DNA of 64,000 nucleotides, taken from Candidatus Firestoneibacteriota bacterium (lineage in GTDB: Bacteria > Oederibacteriota > Muellerivitia > Muellerivitales > Muellerivitaceae). Position 1 is the stretch's first letter. The number at the start of each line of letters is the position of its first letter. The notes beneath the pieces are model-generated. The model was not told the origin of the DNA. It searched no databases and was given only the letters and a program-made list of their open reading frames with translations. Below, piece by piece: positions 23,455-31,731 of this stretch. The stretch is from NCBI GenBank assembly GCA_013286205.1, contig JABDGD010000004.1:1-64000 (forward strand). The letters run 5' to 3'. Made by a program: the position numbers and the translations under genes.

Positions 23455-23793
23455 TTAAGCTTCAGTCAGATCAACATCTTCCAAAAGATCTCTAAAACTA
23501 ACACCTAATGCTTTCGCTATTTTTTGAATAACATCCAACGTGGCGTTATAGCCATAATCCAAATCCTCAATGTAATTAAGCGTTCTCAAACTAACACCGG
23601 ATTTATGTGCCAAATCCTTTTGAGTCATATGTTTCTTGGTGCGGATATGGACTAAATTCCAAGCTAAACAAGCTTTAGGATCTGGATTTTTAAGAGACTT
23701 GTAAATTTCAGGATTGGTTTTTTTAAGTTTTTTTAAATTATCTTCATGGCTCGTAAAACCACTGAATGTTTTCTTTTTTTCTACTGTTTTCAT
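23455..23793 (-). CDS. XRE-family antitoxin (HigA-like)
   Basis: 112 residues with an N-terminal extension of about 50 and a C-terminal Cro/C1-type helix-turn-helix (MTQKDLAHKSGVSLRTLNYI). Upstream a GTG at 23817 overlaps the stop of the preceding gene, but the ATG at 23793 has AAGGTGAG just before it and is preferred. It follows a 99-residue HigB/Gp49-like gene by 20 nt, toxin first, as in HigBA modules. Antitoxin and autorepressor roles are inferred from family and order. Confidence 0.78.
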   Translation of the reverse strand: MKTVEKKKTFSGFTSHEDNLKKLKKTNPEIYKSLKNPDPKACLAWNLVHIRTKKHMTQKDLAHKSGVSLRTLNYIEDLDYGYNATLDVIQKIAKALGVSFRDLLEDVDLTEA

Positions 23794-23813
23794 TTCGCTC
23801 ACCTTATTTATAT

Positions 23814-24113
23814 TCACTCGTCTTGTTCTTCAATCTCCTGTACCAATTTTTTTAGCGCCGCAAGTTCCTTAGGGCTCGGCTCCCCTTTTCTCACAATGTG
23901 AGCTGTCAAAACAAAGAGCGTGTTCAGCTTATGCGAAAAATAAAAATTAACGCAAATCGTCCTATTTTCAGTTTTTACAAGGATCTCAAAAGGGCCTTGT
24001 TTCGGTTTTTCTAATTTTAACTTTCCTATTTGTACCTTATAAGCCGTGTACTCCTTGCCGTTGATGATCCTATTTGAAAACTGCCCAAAAAAGTTTGACT
24101 CTTGGATGTTCAT
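23814..24113 (-). CDS. Putative HigB/Gp49-like toxin
   Basis: 99 residues. The middle and end (GPFEILVKTENRTICVNFYF, LFVLTAHIVRKGEPSP, then a helical ELAALKKLVQEI tail) follow the layout of Gp49/HigB-type RelE-fold RNases: a basic beta strand, a hydrophobic strand, a K/R-K-x-x-x-P turn and a final helix. The N-terminus is less typical. The pairing with an XRE gene directly downstream is the strongest support. Activity would be mRNA cleavage at ribosomes if the assignment is right. Confidence 0.62.
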   Translation of the reverse strand: MNIQESNFFGQFSNRIINGKEYTAYKVQIGKLKLEKPKQGPFEILVKTENRTICVNFYFSHKLNTLFVLTAHIVRKGEPSPKELAALKKLVQEIEEQDE

Positions 24114-24381
24114 AATGTAACCCCTGGTCGAAATTTGTACTGTTAATTGGTTTCATGGTTATCCCCTCAATGTTTGTCTGTTTTAAAATAAAGCCTCCGC
24201 CACTTGGCCGGGGGTCCTCAGTGCACTCTCCGTAATTTACTGATCAACTTCTCGAACCCTAATCCAGCAAAACATTGGACTAAAGCTTCAAATCAAGAAT
24301 ATGCACTATATTGCACTTTGTCAAGTTTAAAGAAAAGGCTCTCTTGTCCCATTGCCTAAATCCGTTTAAGATACCGCCCTT
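24114..24381. other. Divergent spacer upstream of prfC
   Basis: 268 bases between the toxin gene and prfC. It includes a ctccgccacttggccgggggt GC-rich patch and a short repeat of tgcac(t) near 24302-24320. No gene, RNA or clear promoter is recognised. Confidence 0.4.
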
Positions 24382-25980
24382 ATGACTGACCCAACCTTAA
24401 CAACCGAAATACGCAACGCCGTCGCCAAACGGCGCACTTTTGCCATTATTTCCCACCCTGACGCGGGTAAAACCACGCTCACGGAAAAGCTTCTGCTTTA
24501 TTCGGGCATGATTCAAACCGCCGGCATGGTGCGGGGGCGTAAGGGCGGCAAGGTGGCCGTATCGGACTGGATGGGCATGGAACAAGAACGCGGTATTTCC
24601 ATCACCGCCTCGGCCATGCAGTTTCCCTATAAGAACGCCATCATCAACGTGCTCGATACCCCGGGGCATCAAGACTTCTCGGAAGATACCTATCGAACCC
24701 TCACCGCCGCGGACTGCGCCATCATGGTGATTGACGCCGCGAAGGGGGTTGAAACCCAAACCCGTAAGCTGTTCGAGGTTTGCCGTTTGCGCGGCATTCC
24801 CGTGATGACCTTCATGAACAAGATGGACTTGCCGGGCCGGGACCCGCTGGAACTGATGGAAGAAGTCGAGAACGTGTTAGGCATTCACTCCTCCGCGATG
24901 AATTGGCCGGTGGGTTCGGGCCGGGAATTTGTGGGTGTGGTGGAACGGTCAACCCAGGAACTGATTCTTTTCGCGAAAAAATCCGTCGGCGGCGCCGCCA
25001 AAGCGGGCATCGAAAAAATTCCGCTCAGCAGCCCTGAAGCGAAGACTCATATTTCGGAAGAGCTGTGGGAAAAGCTGCAGCACGATATGGAATTACTGGA
25101 AGTGGCCGGCAACCCTTACAACCACGAGGAATTTTTAAAAGGCAAAGTGACGCCCGTGTTTTTTGCTTCCGCCCTGACCAACTTTGGGGTGGAAACTTTC
25201 TTTGACGCTTTCGTCGACATGGCGCCCCCGCCCAGCGCGCGCGTGGCTGACACCCCTGAGGGTGAAATACTCATCGACCCGGTGGAAACCCCTTTCAGCG
25301 CCTATATTTTTAAACTGCAGGCCAACATGAATCCCAAACACCGCGACTCGACCGCCTTTATGCGCATCTGCTCGGGCCGGTTTGAGCGCGACGTGGTGGT
25401 GAAAAATCACCGCCTCAACAAAGACCTGCGTTTGTCCCAGCCCCACACCATGCTGGCGGCGGACCGCACGACGTTAAATTACGCTTACCCCGGCGACATT
25501 GTGGGCGTCATTAACCCCGGCGTGTTTGCTATTGGCGATACCATTTCCTTAAAAGGGGGTTTTAACTTCAAACCCCTGCCGTCATTCCAACCGGAAATTT
25601 TCGCGCACATCCGCCCCAAAAATGTAGAGAAGCGCAAACCTTTCGACAAGGGCGTGGCCCAGATGACCGCGGAGGGCACCGTGCAAATGCTGAGCAGTTG
25701 GGATGGTTTGGACTTTTACGTGGCCGCCGTGGGACGCCTGCAGTTTGATGTGCTGCAATACCGCCTGAAGGCCGAGTATGGCGTGGAGACCGTGCTGGAA
25801 ACGTTGCCCTATCAATGCAGTGCCTGGCTGGTAGGCGACCCCGACAGCTTTGACCCGCCGGTGCAGGTACTGAAAACCCGCGACCGCATGGACCGCCCGG
25901 TGGTGTTGTTTAGAACCACTTGGGATAAAGACTACACGGCGAAGAAGTGCCCCGATCATCAGTTTTTGGATATGGCCTAG
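24382..25980 (+). CDS. prfC: Peptide chain release factor 3
   Basis: Translational GTPase that recycles RF1/RF2 after termination. 532 residues, the normal RF3 length. GTPase motifs: G1 SHPDAGKTT, switch region MEQERGISIT, G3 DTPGH, G4 NKMD. RF3-specific blocks SDWMGMEQERGIS and DWMG set it apart from EF-G, and the C-terminus contains GRLQFDVLQYRLKAEYG. It is a single gene with no close partner, convergent with the RHH-type gene across the inverted-repeat element. Confidence 0.97.
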   Translation: MTDPTLTTEIRNAVAKRRTFAIISHPDAGKTTLTEKLLLYSGMIQTAGMVRGRKGGKVAVSDWMGMEQERGISITASAMQFPYKNAIINVLDTPGHQDFSEDTYRTLTAADCAIMVIDAAKGVETQTRKLFEVCRLRGIPVMTFMNKMDLPGRDPLELMEEVENVLGIHSSAMNWPVGSGREFVGVVERSTQELILFAKKSVGGAAKAGIEKIPLSSPEAKTHISEELWEKLQHDMELLEVAGNPYNHEEFLKGKVTPVFFASALTNFGVETFFDAFVDMAPPPSARVADTPEGEILIDPVETPFSAYIFKLQANMNPKHRDSTAFMRICSGRFERDVVVKNHRLNKDLRLSQPHTMLAADRTTLNYAYPGDIVGVINPGVFAIGDTISLKGGFNFKPLPSFQPEIFAHIRPKNVEKRKPFDKGVAQMTAEGTVQMLSSWDGLDFYVAAVGRLQFDVLQYRLKAEYGVETVLETLPYQCSAWLVGDPDSFDPPVQVLKTRDRMDRPVVLFRTTWDKDYTAKKCPDHQFLDMA

Positions 25981-25988
25981 ACAACTGA

Positions 25989-26162
25989 TAATTTTAAATT
26001 CTCAATTTTGAATTATGAATTGTTGAATCCCCTGTCGGGGACGGTTTTATGATAACCGAACCACTATCAAAAAATAATCACATCATCAATAAAGTGCTTA
26101 ATAAAATATTCCCGTGAGGGAATTTCCATAATTTAAAATTCAAAATTGAGAATTCATAATTA
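25989..26162. repeat. Composite inverted-repeat element
   Basis: 33-base arms (25989-26021 and 26130-26162) are nearly perfect inverted complements, both containing ctcaattttgaatt or its complement. They enclose about 110 bases with two small hairpins: tcccctgtcgggga (26028-26041) and attcccgtgagggaat (26108-26123). The first hairpin recurs at 21926-21939 and the arms recur at 6346-6421. It fills the spacer between prfC and the convergent gene, and the layout is like a MITE. Confidence 0.72.
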
Positions 26163-26165
26163 GTA

Positions 26166-26543
26166 TTATTTCTTAGTCGTCTTGCGCTTCAAGTCCGACA
26201 AAAACTCCTTCGCCGGGGTGCCTTTTCTGTCGCGACCGCCGGCCTCAATATCTTCCGCGCCGCCATCATAAAACCCGTGTCCCAAAATCTTTTGGGCAGC
26301 TGGTTGAATGGCCTCAATGAATTTCTGCCATTGAGGGTCTTGCGCCCGAAGCGAATTGAAAATAGCGGAATCCACCGCGCCCCGGATAAAGCTGGACAAA
26401 TCCTTAACACCCAGTTTTTTAGCCATTTCTTTCCAGTGTTTTTCCTGGCTGGGCTTGATTCGAAAATTGACCGGAACGGTCTTTTGTTCCTCGATCTGGA
26501 TATGGGAAAACAACGGCATTTTATGAACAGTGGCTTTTGACAT
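26166..26543 (-). CDS. Ribbon-helix-helix-like protein (putative antitoxin)
   Basis: 125 residues. The central part (TVPVNFRIKPSQEKHWKEMA then LSSFIRGAVDSAI) fits a CopG/Arc-type beta strand followed by two helices. The N-terminal ~20 and C-terminal ~45 residues are charged and probably disordered. It follows a 103-residue gene by 77 nt. A palindrome aatacataatgtatt (26570-26584) sits just upstream and resembles the one in front of the partner gene, consistent with autorepression. The antitoxin role is inferred. Confidence 0.6.
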   Translation of the reverse strand: MSKATVHKMPLFSHIQIEEQKTVPVNFRIKPSQEKHWKEMAKKLGVKDLSSFIRGAVDSAIFNSLRAQDPQWQKFIEAIQPAAQKILGHGFYDGGAEDIEAGGRDRKGTPAKEFLSDLKRKTTKK

Positions 26544-26569
26544 AGGGCGCCCCTCTTTTCTCTATCTGC

Positions 26570-26584
26570 AATACATAATGTATT
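26570..26584. promoter_or_regulatory. Candidate operator of the RHH gene
   Basis: Palindrome aatacat-a-atgtatt, 26 bases upstream of the RHH-type gene. It shares the TACAT/ATGTA half-site with the palindrome at 26955-26970. Confidence 0.5.
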
Positions 26585-26620
26585 ACACAACGTACGACGA
26601 GTCAAGACAGTGGGGTAAGG

Positions 26621-26932
26621 CTATGACTTGGGCTCAAATTCGACAATAAAACATGTTTTTTGTTCGAGGCGGTATTCGACTTTTAACATGAACCGCAGCC
26701 TGCCTTCACTGACGGTCAGCCAAATACGCATATCGTGAAGCGAGGGTCTGGGGTTTTCGAAATAATTATCATCTGGCGGAAAGGTTTCAAGTTTAGACAC
26801 GACCTTTTCTAGAACACCCACTACCGTCGGATGCTTTTCATAATAAGCCGCGACTTTAGACTGAATTGAGTCTTCAAACTCAACCGGCCAGGGATTAGCT
26901 TTGATAAATTCTTCATACAATTTACGAGTCAA
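26621..26932 (-). CDS. Putative RelE/ParE-like toxin
   Basis: 103 residues. The second half (MRIWLTVSEGRLRFMLKVEY then KTCFIVEFEPKS) suggests the antiparallel beta strands of the RelE/ParE fold, following two N-terminal helices. The match is weak and no catalytic residue can be named. Its support is genetic: a short gene directly upstream of an RHH-type regulator with a palindromic operator before it. It could instead be an unrelated small protein. Confidence 0.45.
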   Translation of the reverse strand: MTRKLYEEFIKANPWPVEFEDSIQSKVAAYYEKHPTVVGVLEKVVSKLETFPPDDNYFENPRPSLHDMRIWLTVSEGRLRFMLKVEYRLEQKTCFIVEFEPKS

Positions 26933-26954
26933 TCATCAACACTCCTAAAATAAT

Positions 26955-26970
26955 GTATACATATGTATAC
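26955..26970. promoter_or_regulatory. Candidate operator of the small gene pair
   Basis: A perfect 16-base palindrome gtatacatatgtatac, 23 bases upstream of the 103-residue gene. It may be bound by the RHH protein encoded downstream. Confidence 0.55.
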
Positions 26971-27074
26971 TATTCAGCTTTAGAAGGATTTCAAGAATTT
27001 TTTGATGGGCTCCGTTACAAACAGTTACACCTGCCGTCTTGGTTTCGCCCTCTGCTTCGTGTTAAATAAGCTTC

Positions 27075-27872
27075 ATGAAAAACGCGATCATTGAAGTAAA
27101 AAAACTCACTAAAAAGTTCGGCGACTTTACCGCCGTGAATGACATTTCTTTTTCCGTGGCCAAGGGGGAGATTTTTGGCTTTCTGGGGCCCAACGGCGCG
27201 GGTAAAACCACCAGCATCAAAATGCTCACCACCCTTTTGAAACCTACCAGCGGAACCATTTTGCTGGACGGGCATAACACGGTCAGCGCCCAGGACGATG
27301 TGCGCGCGTCTTTCGGTATTGTGTTTCAAGACCAGAGTTTGGATGACGAACTGACTGCCGCCGAGAATATGGAATTTCACGGCGTGCTGTATAAAGTACC
27401 CGCCGCCCTACGCAAACAGCGCACCGAGGAATTGTTGAAGATTGTGGAATTATGGGACCGCCGAAACGATTTAGTAAAACAGTTTTCGGGCGGGATGAAA
27501 CGCCGTTTAGAAATTGCCCGGGGCCTGCTGCATCACCCCAAAATTTTGTTTCTGGATGAACCTACCGTGGGACTGGACCCCCAGACCCGCAACCACATTT
27601 GGAATTACATATTGGACCTGAACAAAAAAGAGGGCGTCACCGTGTTCTTTACCACCCACTATATGGAAGAAGCCGACCGGGTGGCCAGCCAGGTGACCAT
27701 TGTGGACCACGGCAAAATTATCGCCCAGGGCACTCCCAAGGAACTGAAGAAAAAGGCCAAAGCTAAAACCCTCGAGGACGCTTTTATCAAACTCACCGGC
27801 AAAAAACTGCGGGATGAGGACGCATCCGATTTGGAATCGCTGCGCAACCAAAAGAAAATGTGGAGGCGCTAA
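27075..27872 (+). CDS. ABC transporter ATP-binding protein
   Basis: 265 residues of the DrrA/ABC-2 exporter type. Walker A GPNGAGKTT, Q-loop VFQDQSLDDELTAAENM, signature FSGGMKRR, Walker B ILFLDEPTVGLDP, H-loop TTHYMEEAD. The C-terminus has a short charged extension. It is followed 2 nt later by its permease. Members of this group export drugs, lipids or polysaccharide; nothing nearby fixes the substrate, though a GT-C glycosyltransferase follows. Confidence 0.93.
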   Translation: MKNAIIEVKKLTKKFGDFTAVNDISFSVAKGEIFGFLGPNGAGKTTSIKMLTTLLKPTSGTILLDGHNTVSAQDDVRASFGIVFQDQSLDDELTAAENMEFHGVLYKVPAALRKQRTEELLKIVELWDRRNDLVKQFSGGMKRRLEIARGLLHHPKILFLDEPTVGLDPQTRNHIWNYILDLNKKEGVTVFFTTHYMEEADRVASQVTIVDHGKIIAQGTPKELKKKAKAKTLEDAFIKLTGKKLRDEDASDLESLRNQKKMWRR

Positions 27873-27874
27873 CC

Positions 27875-28618
27875 ATGGGACCCATCTACATCATGTGGCT
27901 CAGACAATTAAAACGCTATTCCCGTTCCCGCGCCCGCATGATCGGCTCGCTGGGACAGCCGTTGATCTTTTTATTAGCCTTCGGTTTTGGTTTTGGAAAC
28001 ATTTATCAAAAAGCGGGTGGCGGCGACTATTTGCAGTTCTTGGCGCCGGGCGTCATTGCCATGGCGGTTCTCTTTACCGCGATTTTTTCCGGCATTGAGA
28101 TTATCTGGGACCGTCAGTTTGGCTTTCTGAAGGAAACCCTGGTGGCCCCCGTGTCGCGCTTTAGCATTATGCTGGGCCGCACGCTGGGCGGCGCCACCGT
28201 AGCCCTGCTGCAGGGCACCATTGTGTTTCTCATCGCGCTTTGTTTTGGCTTTCGCCCCAGCCTGGCGGCGGTTCCGCTGGCTTTATTATTTATGTTTCTC
28301 ATCGCCCTGCTCTTTACGGCCCTGGGTACCGCGCTGGCATCGCAGCTCAACGACATGCAAAGCTTTCCGCTGATTATGAATTTTTTGGTGATGCCGCTGT
28401 TCTTTTTTTCCGGCGCAATCTTTCCCCTGAAAGGCGTTAACGGTGTGCTGACCATTGTGGCTTCCTGTAATCCGCTGGCTTACGGCGTGGACGGCCTGCG
28501 GGCCTCCTTTGGCGGGGAATCTTTTTACGGGATGGGCGTGGATATGCTGGTGCTGAGCGCCTTCTGCGCTTTCTTTTTAGGGCTGGGCAGCTGGCTCTTC
28601 TCGAAAATTCAGATATAA
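27875..28618 (+). CDS. ABC-2 type permease
   Basis: 247 residues with six hydrophobic segments. It carries the ABC-2 permease pattern with FLAPGVIAMAVLFTAIFSG and FPLIMNFLVMPLFFFSGAIFPL. The ATG at 27875 has GGAGG nine bases upstream and starts just after the stop of the ATPase gene. It pairs with that ATPase to form a homodimeric exporter. The protein is like DrrB/NodJ in layout, so the cargo may be a lipid, glycan or small amphiphile. Confidence 0.92.
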   Translation: MGPIYIMWLRQLKRYSRSRARMIGSLGQPLIFLLAFGFGFGNIYQKAGGGDYLQFLAPGVIAMAVLFTAIFSGIEIIWDRQFGFLKETLVAPVSRFSIMLGRTLGGATVALLQGTIVFLIALCFGFRPSLAAVPLALLFMFLIALLFTALGTALASQLNDMQSFPLIMNFLVMPLFFFSGAIFPLKGVNGVLTIVASCNPLAYGVDGLRASFGGESFYGMGVDMLVLSAFCAFFLGLGSWLFSKIQI

Positions 28619-28660
28619 GCCCCGGGCTGGCCCCGTATCAGTCATGCTAAAATTCAGGTC

Positions 28661-30628
28661 ATGAACAAAACCACGGCCTCTTCTTTTCGCTTAAACCCCT
28701 GGGTTCTTTTTGTCATTTTTTTAGCTGCCAATAGCCTGCTTTCTTACGCGGGCTTGCCGCTGCAAGCGCAGCTCTGGGTGGGTCTGCTCGGCCTGGTTCT
28801 GCCTTTTGGTTTAGCCTTCACCCAAGCGCGAAGCGCCGACCCGATTTTTAAAAAATCGGAAAGCTTTGATCAAAAATGTTTCGACCCGCCGGCGGCCTTG
28901 TGGATTCTTTTCTTTTTTCTACTCATCCTCACCCGCTTTTACCGCTTCACCACCCTGCCCGTTTGGCCCCTGGCCGATGAGGCCCAAATTGGCCTGTTGG
29001 GCATAGACCAGGCCCGTCACTGGCACGGAAACCTTTTGTGGTGCGCCACCCGGGTAGAGCCCATGATTTTTTGGGTGATGGGTTTGTACTTTAAGCTCTT
29101 CGAGCCTTCTTTTTTCTCACTGCGGCTTCTGCCCGCTCTTTTTTCGATCGCGGTGCCTTTGGCGGGTTACTGGGCCGCGCGGCAGTGCTTTTCTAAACTC
29201 ACGTCTTTCCTTTTCGCCTGGCTGATGGCCTTTTCCTTTGGGGAACTAACCCTGTCGCGCTTTTTATCCACCGTCATGCTGGTACCGTTATTTCAATGCC
29301 TCGTTTTGGTTTTTCTGGGAAAACTTTTGTCGCAAGCCAAGCCGGCCTGGAAAACCTTAATCGGCTTAAGCCTTCTGGCGGGTATCGGCTTTTATACCTG
29401 GACCAATTGGATTTCGGTTTGGTTGGCCATCGCGGCGGTCTTGTTCTTTTATTTCTTTTTGGAGAAACCGAAAAACGCGGGGGGCTTTGCCCTTTTCACG
29501 CTCGTAACCCTGGCGGTGATTTTGCCGCTGATTTTCGCCCGGTTGGAACCGGGTGGAATGAACCATATTACGCAGGTGGGTGGATTTCCCTCTTGGCGGA
29601 TTTTATTTCTCTACCTGCGGGGAATTTTTTGGGACGGCCTTTCCAGTTTTCCTTATGGCTCCAACTGGGGCGGCATCTTTAATCCGATCTTGGACAGCCT
29701 TCTCTTGATGGGTATTCTTTATCTGCTTCAAACCGCGAACCGAAAATGGATTCTTTTCGTCTCGGCCTGCGCCTTTTTTCCCCTGCTGCTGGCAGCCTTG
29801 ACCTGGTCTGTGGAGTTATACCGAATTCTCCCGCTTTTGACGCTGTTCACCTTTCTGGCGGCCTTGGGAATTCGCGCGCTGATGCCCGGCGGAAGCCGGC
29901 TTCGATCCCTGGGCGTCATCGCCTTATGCCTTTTCGGATCTTTTGGTTTGGACGCGGACAACTTTATTTTTCATTACAGCGATTTTCAAAATAATCCCGG
30001 CGCTCAAAAGTGGCGCAGCCTGGAACATTTGCACGCTTTTCAAATTATGGAAAAGCTCAGCGAACAAACCGGCCCGCTTTATGTTTTTTCGGAATTTTTG
30101 ACCGACTATGATGACCGGACTTTAAACATTGTGGATTACCCGATCGACGCGCTTCAAAACCCAAGACTGTCCCAATCCCATCCCCAATGGGCGGTCCTGT
30201 TGGATCACATCGATTACGCGCCCTATTTGATGAAGCGCTTCCCCGGCATGAAGTATGAGCAATTGGCCAAAGACAACAGCCTGGGTTTGTTTTTAATTCC
30301 CGCGGCTCAAATAGCGCCCGGGGACTTAAAAGCCTGGATTGAAGCGGACCGGGTTTACCGGCAGGTGGATTTAAATATTAAAAATAAAAACCCGCTCTTC
30401 CCCTGGGGAAAATTTACGGAACAATTCGCGGGCTTGAAAAGCTTTGATACGGGAGACCGATTCTTAAACTCGGTTTTCTGGGAAAAAACCGCTTCGTTTA
30501 AAGTGATGGCTGGAAACTTCATTGACGCCGCGAAGGCTTACGGAAAAGCGTCCCAAACCGGCTACCCCGCGGCGCATCTTCGCTACGACGCGGCTCTGGC
30601 GGCTAAGTTAGTGGGCAAATTGAATTAG
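28661..30628 (+). CDS. GT-C fold membrane glycosyltransferase (paralogue 1)
   Basis: 655 residues with about 11-12 transmembrane helices and a soluble C-terminal domain. The first extracytoplasmic loop contains WPLADEAQ, the acidic Asp-Glu pair expected of GT-C/PMT-type enzymes that use polyprenyl-phosphate sugars. It shares N-terminal SLLSY, the WxxxDE motif and the C-terminal GYPAAHLRYDAA segment (TPR-like) with three other genes at 43831, 45991 and 52951. The likely job is transfer of a sugar to an envelope glycan or protein; substrate unknown. It starts 42 nt after the exporter gene. Confidence 0.75.
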   Translation: MNKTTASSFRLNPWVLFVIFLAANSLLSYAGLPLQAQLWVGLLGLVLPFGLAFTQARSADPIFKKSESFDQKCFDPPAALWILFFFLLILTRFYRFTTLPVWPLADEAQIGLLGIDQARHWHGNLLWCATRVEPMIFWVMGLYFKLFEPSFFSLRLLPALFSIAVPLAGYWAARQCFSKLTSFLFAWLMAFSFGELTLSRFLSTVMLVPLFQCLVLVFLGKLLSQAKPAWKTLIGLSLLAGIGFYTWTNWISVWLAIAAVLFFYFFLEKPKNAGGFALFTLVTLAVILPLIFARLEPGGMNHITQVGGFPSWRILFLYLRGIFWDGLSSFPYGSNWGGIFNPILDSLLLMGILYLLQTANRKWILFVSACAFFPLLLAALTWSVELYRILPLLTLFTFLAALGIRALMPGGSRLRSLGVIALCLFGSFGLDADNFIFHYSDFQNNPGAQKWRSLEHLHAFQIMEKLSEQTGPLYVFSEFLTDYDDRTLNIVDYPIDALQNPRLSQSHPQWAVLLDHIDYAPYLMKRFPGMKYEQLAKDNSLGLFLIPAAQIAPGDLKAWIEADRVYRQVDLNIKNKNPLFPWGKFTEQFAGLKSFDTGDRFLNSVFWEKTASFKVMAGNFIDAAKAYGKASQTGYPAAHLRYDAALAAKLVGKLN

Positions 30629-30643
30629 GGTTAAAAATGAAAA

Positions 30644-30661
30644 AGGCCTCGAACGAGGCCT
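30644..30661. terminator. Bidirectional intrinsic terminator
   Basis: A 7-bp GC-rich stem aggcctc / gaggcct with loop gaac. On the minus strand it is followed by TTTTTC, making it a good terminator for the zinc-ribbon genes. It also follows the rightward glycosyltransferase gene by 16 nt. Confidence 0.75.
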
Positions 30662-30697
30662 AGTCTTACGATTCCCTTGAACCGGCAGTTTTAAAAT

Positions 30698-30883
30698 TTA
30701 AATTTCCACCACCACCGAGCGTCTTTCTTTAGGGGCGCGGCTTCTTTGCTTTTCATACCAGCAGGACATGCAAAGATGTTGGTCTTGATCCTCGATGATG
30801 CAGGAATCCTTCGGCCCGGCAATCTGGCAGCGGTCGCATTCGTAAAGCGTTTCTCCCAATTCATTTGTTTCGACTAGTCTCAT
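30698..30883 (-). CDS. Zinc-ribbon microprotein 1
   Basis: 61 residues with two Cys pairs (YECDRCQ and LCMSCWYEKQ) spaced as a four-cysteine zinc ribbon, then a basic tail. The ATG at 30883 has GAGGGTGA just upstream; an in-frame start 39 bases earlier is less likely. It resembles the 60-residue gene immediately upstream in the same direction (CDRC...C..C, IIED), so the two arose by duplication. Probably a small RNA- or protein-binding factor; no function known. Confidence 0.7.
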   Translation of the reverse strand: MRLVETNELGETLYECDRCQIAGPKDSCIIEDQDQHLCMSCWYEKQRSRAPKERRSVVVEI

Positions 30884-30922
30884 AAAATTCACCCTCTTTC
30901 TTTTAAAAAATCCCCCGCCCAA

Positions 30923-31105
30923 CTAAAACGAGATTCTGGTTTGCGGCTTCAGCTTTTTCATTTCCAACTGCCGGTTGATGGATAAACATCTCCAGCAGTG
31001 ATAAGAACCTTCATCCTCAATAATTTCCGTAATAAGCTCGCCCACCATCCGGCAGCGGTCGCATTGAAACAGAACGCTTTCTGAAAACTGATCCAAGATC
31101 AACAT
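30923..31105 (-). CDS. Zinc-ribbon microprotein 2
   Basis: 60 residues with CDRCRMVG and CWRC cysteine pairs (FQCDRC, YHCWRC) and the shared IIEDEG turn. A strong AGGAGG site precedes the ATG at 31105. It pairs with the 61-residue homologue 39 nt downstream and they are probably one operon ending at the hairpin 30644-30661. The regulatory target is unknown. Confidence 0.72.
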   Translation of the reverse strand: MLILDQFSESVLFQCDRCRMVGELITEIIEDEGSYHCWRCLSINRQLEMKKLKPQTRISF

Positions 31106-31278
31106 AGAGATCCTCCTTTCAGCGGACTTCGCCCCGGGAGGATGTGGATCAAGAGTGGTCCGATAGCGTGACTATAGTTTGGGAATTGAATGTAAAAAGC
31201 GGGTGACGGAGAAAGCCTAGTTTTGTTACAACGCGGGGGATGAAACGGTAGAAAACAAATGGAAAACGGTAACCCTGT

Positions 31279-31632
31279 CTATCTGGCTCGGTAGTAATAG
31301 CTCGGAGGAGTGACGAAATAAACCCCGCCGTAATTTCTGACCGGGTAGGTCCCTGCGGGGAAAAGGTATCCCCACTGATTGTGATAAGTTAATTGAGGAT
31401 TGTGAAACCGGTAAATAGCCACATCTTCGGGGGTCCAATACCACACGTTAGCTTTGTACCCGGGGCACAGGGGCGACGGACAGGTTTGAACTAAGGTATT
31501 CGTTTGAGTGGTGTGATTAGGCGACCAGCCAAAGTGAGTCTCGGATTTACTCGAATAAATAGTTCTCATCGGCGGATCGGCCAGCGCCGCGCCAGTAACG
31601 ATGACAGAAATTAGGATTAAGAAGAACCGCAT
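31279..31632 (-). CDS. Small secreted protein, Tyr-rich
   Basis: 117 residues with an N-terminal signal peptide (MRFFLILISVIVTGAALA, cleavage near Ala18) and a mature part rich in Tyr, Pro and Thr, with two cysteines close together (TCPSPLCPG) that may form a disulfide. No family is recognised. It lies alone, in the same direction as lpdA on one side and the microproteins on the other. Confidence 0.6.
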   Translation of the reverse strand: MRFFLILISVIVTGAALADPPMRTIYSSKSETHFGWSPNHTTQTNTLVQTCPSPLCPGYKANVWYWTPEDVAIYRFHNPQLTYHNQWGYLFPAGTYPVRNYGGVYFVTPPSYYYRAR

Positions 31633-31731
31633 AAAAACCTCGATTGAAGTAACTATCCTAACGCCCTTTTTGTCTGTTTCTGAAGTAAAGCTTAAGGATT
31701 TAAAGCTCGGTTTTTCCTTATTTAGTACGAA

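Noticed and set aside
13287..27000. Integrated prophage or plasmid
   Set aside because: ParB-like, toxin-antitoxin and restriction genes are present, but no integrase, transposase, replication protein, capsid or terminase gene was found, so only a defence island is claimed.
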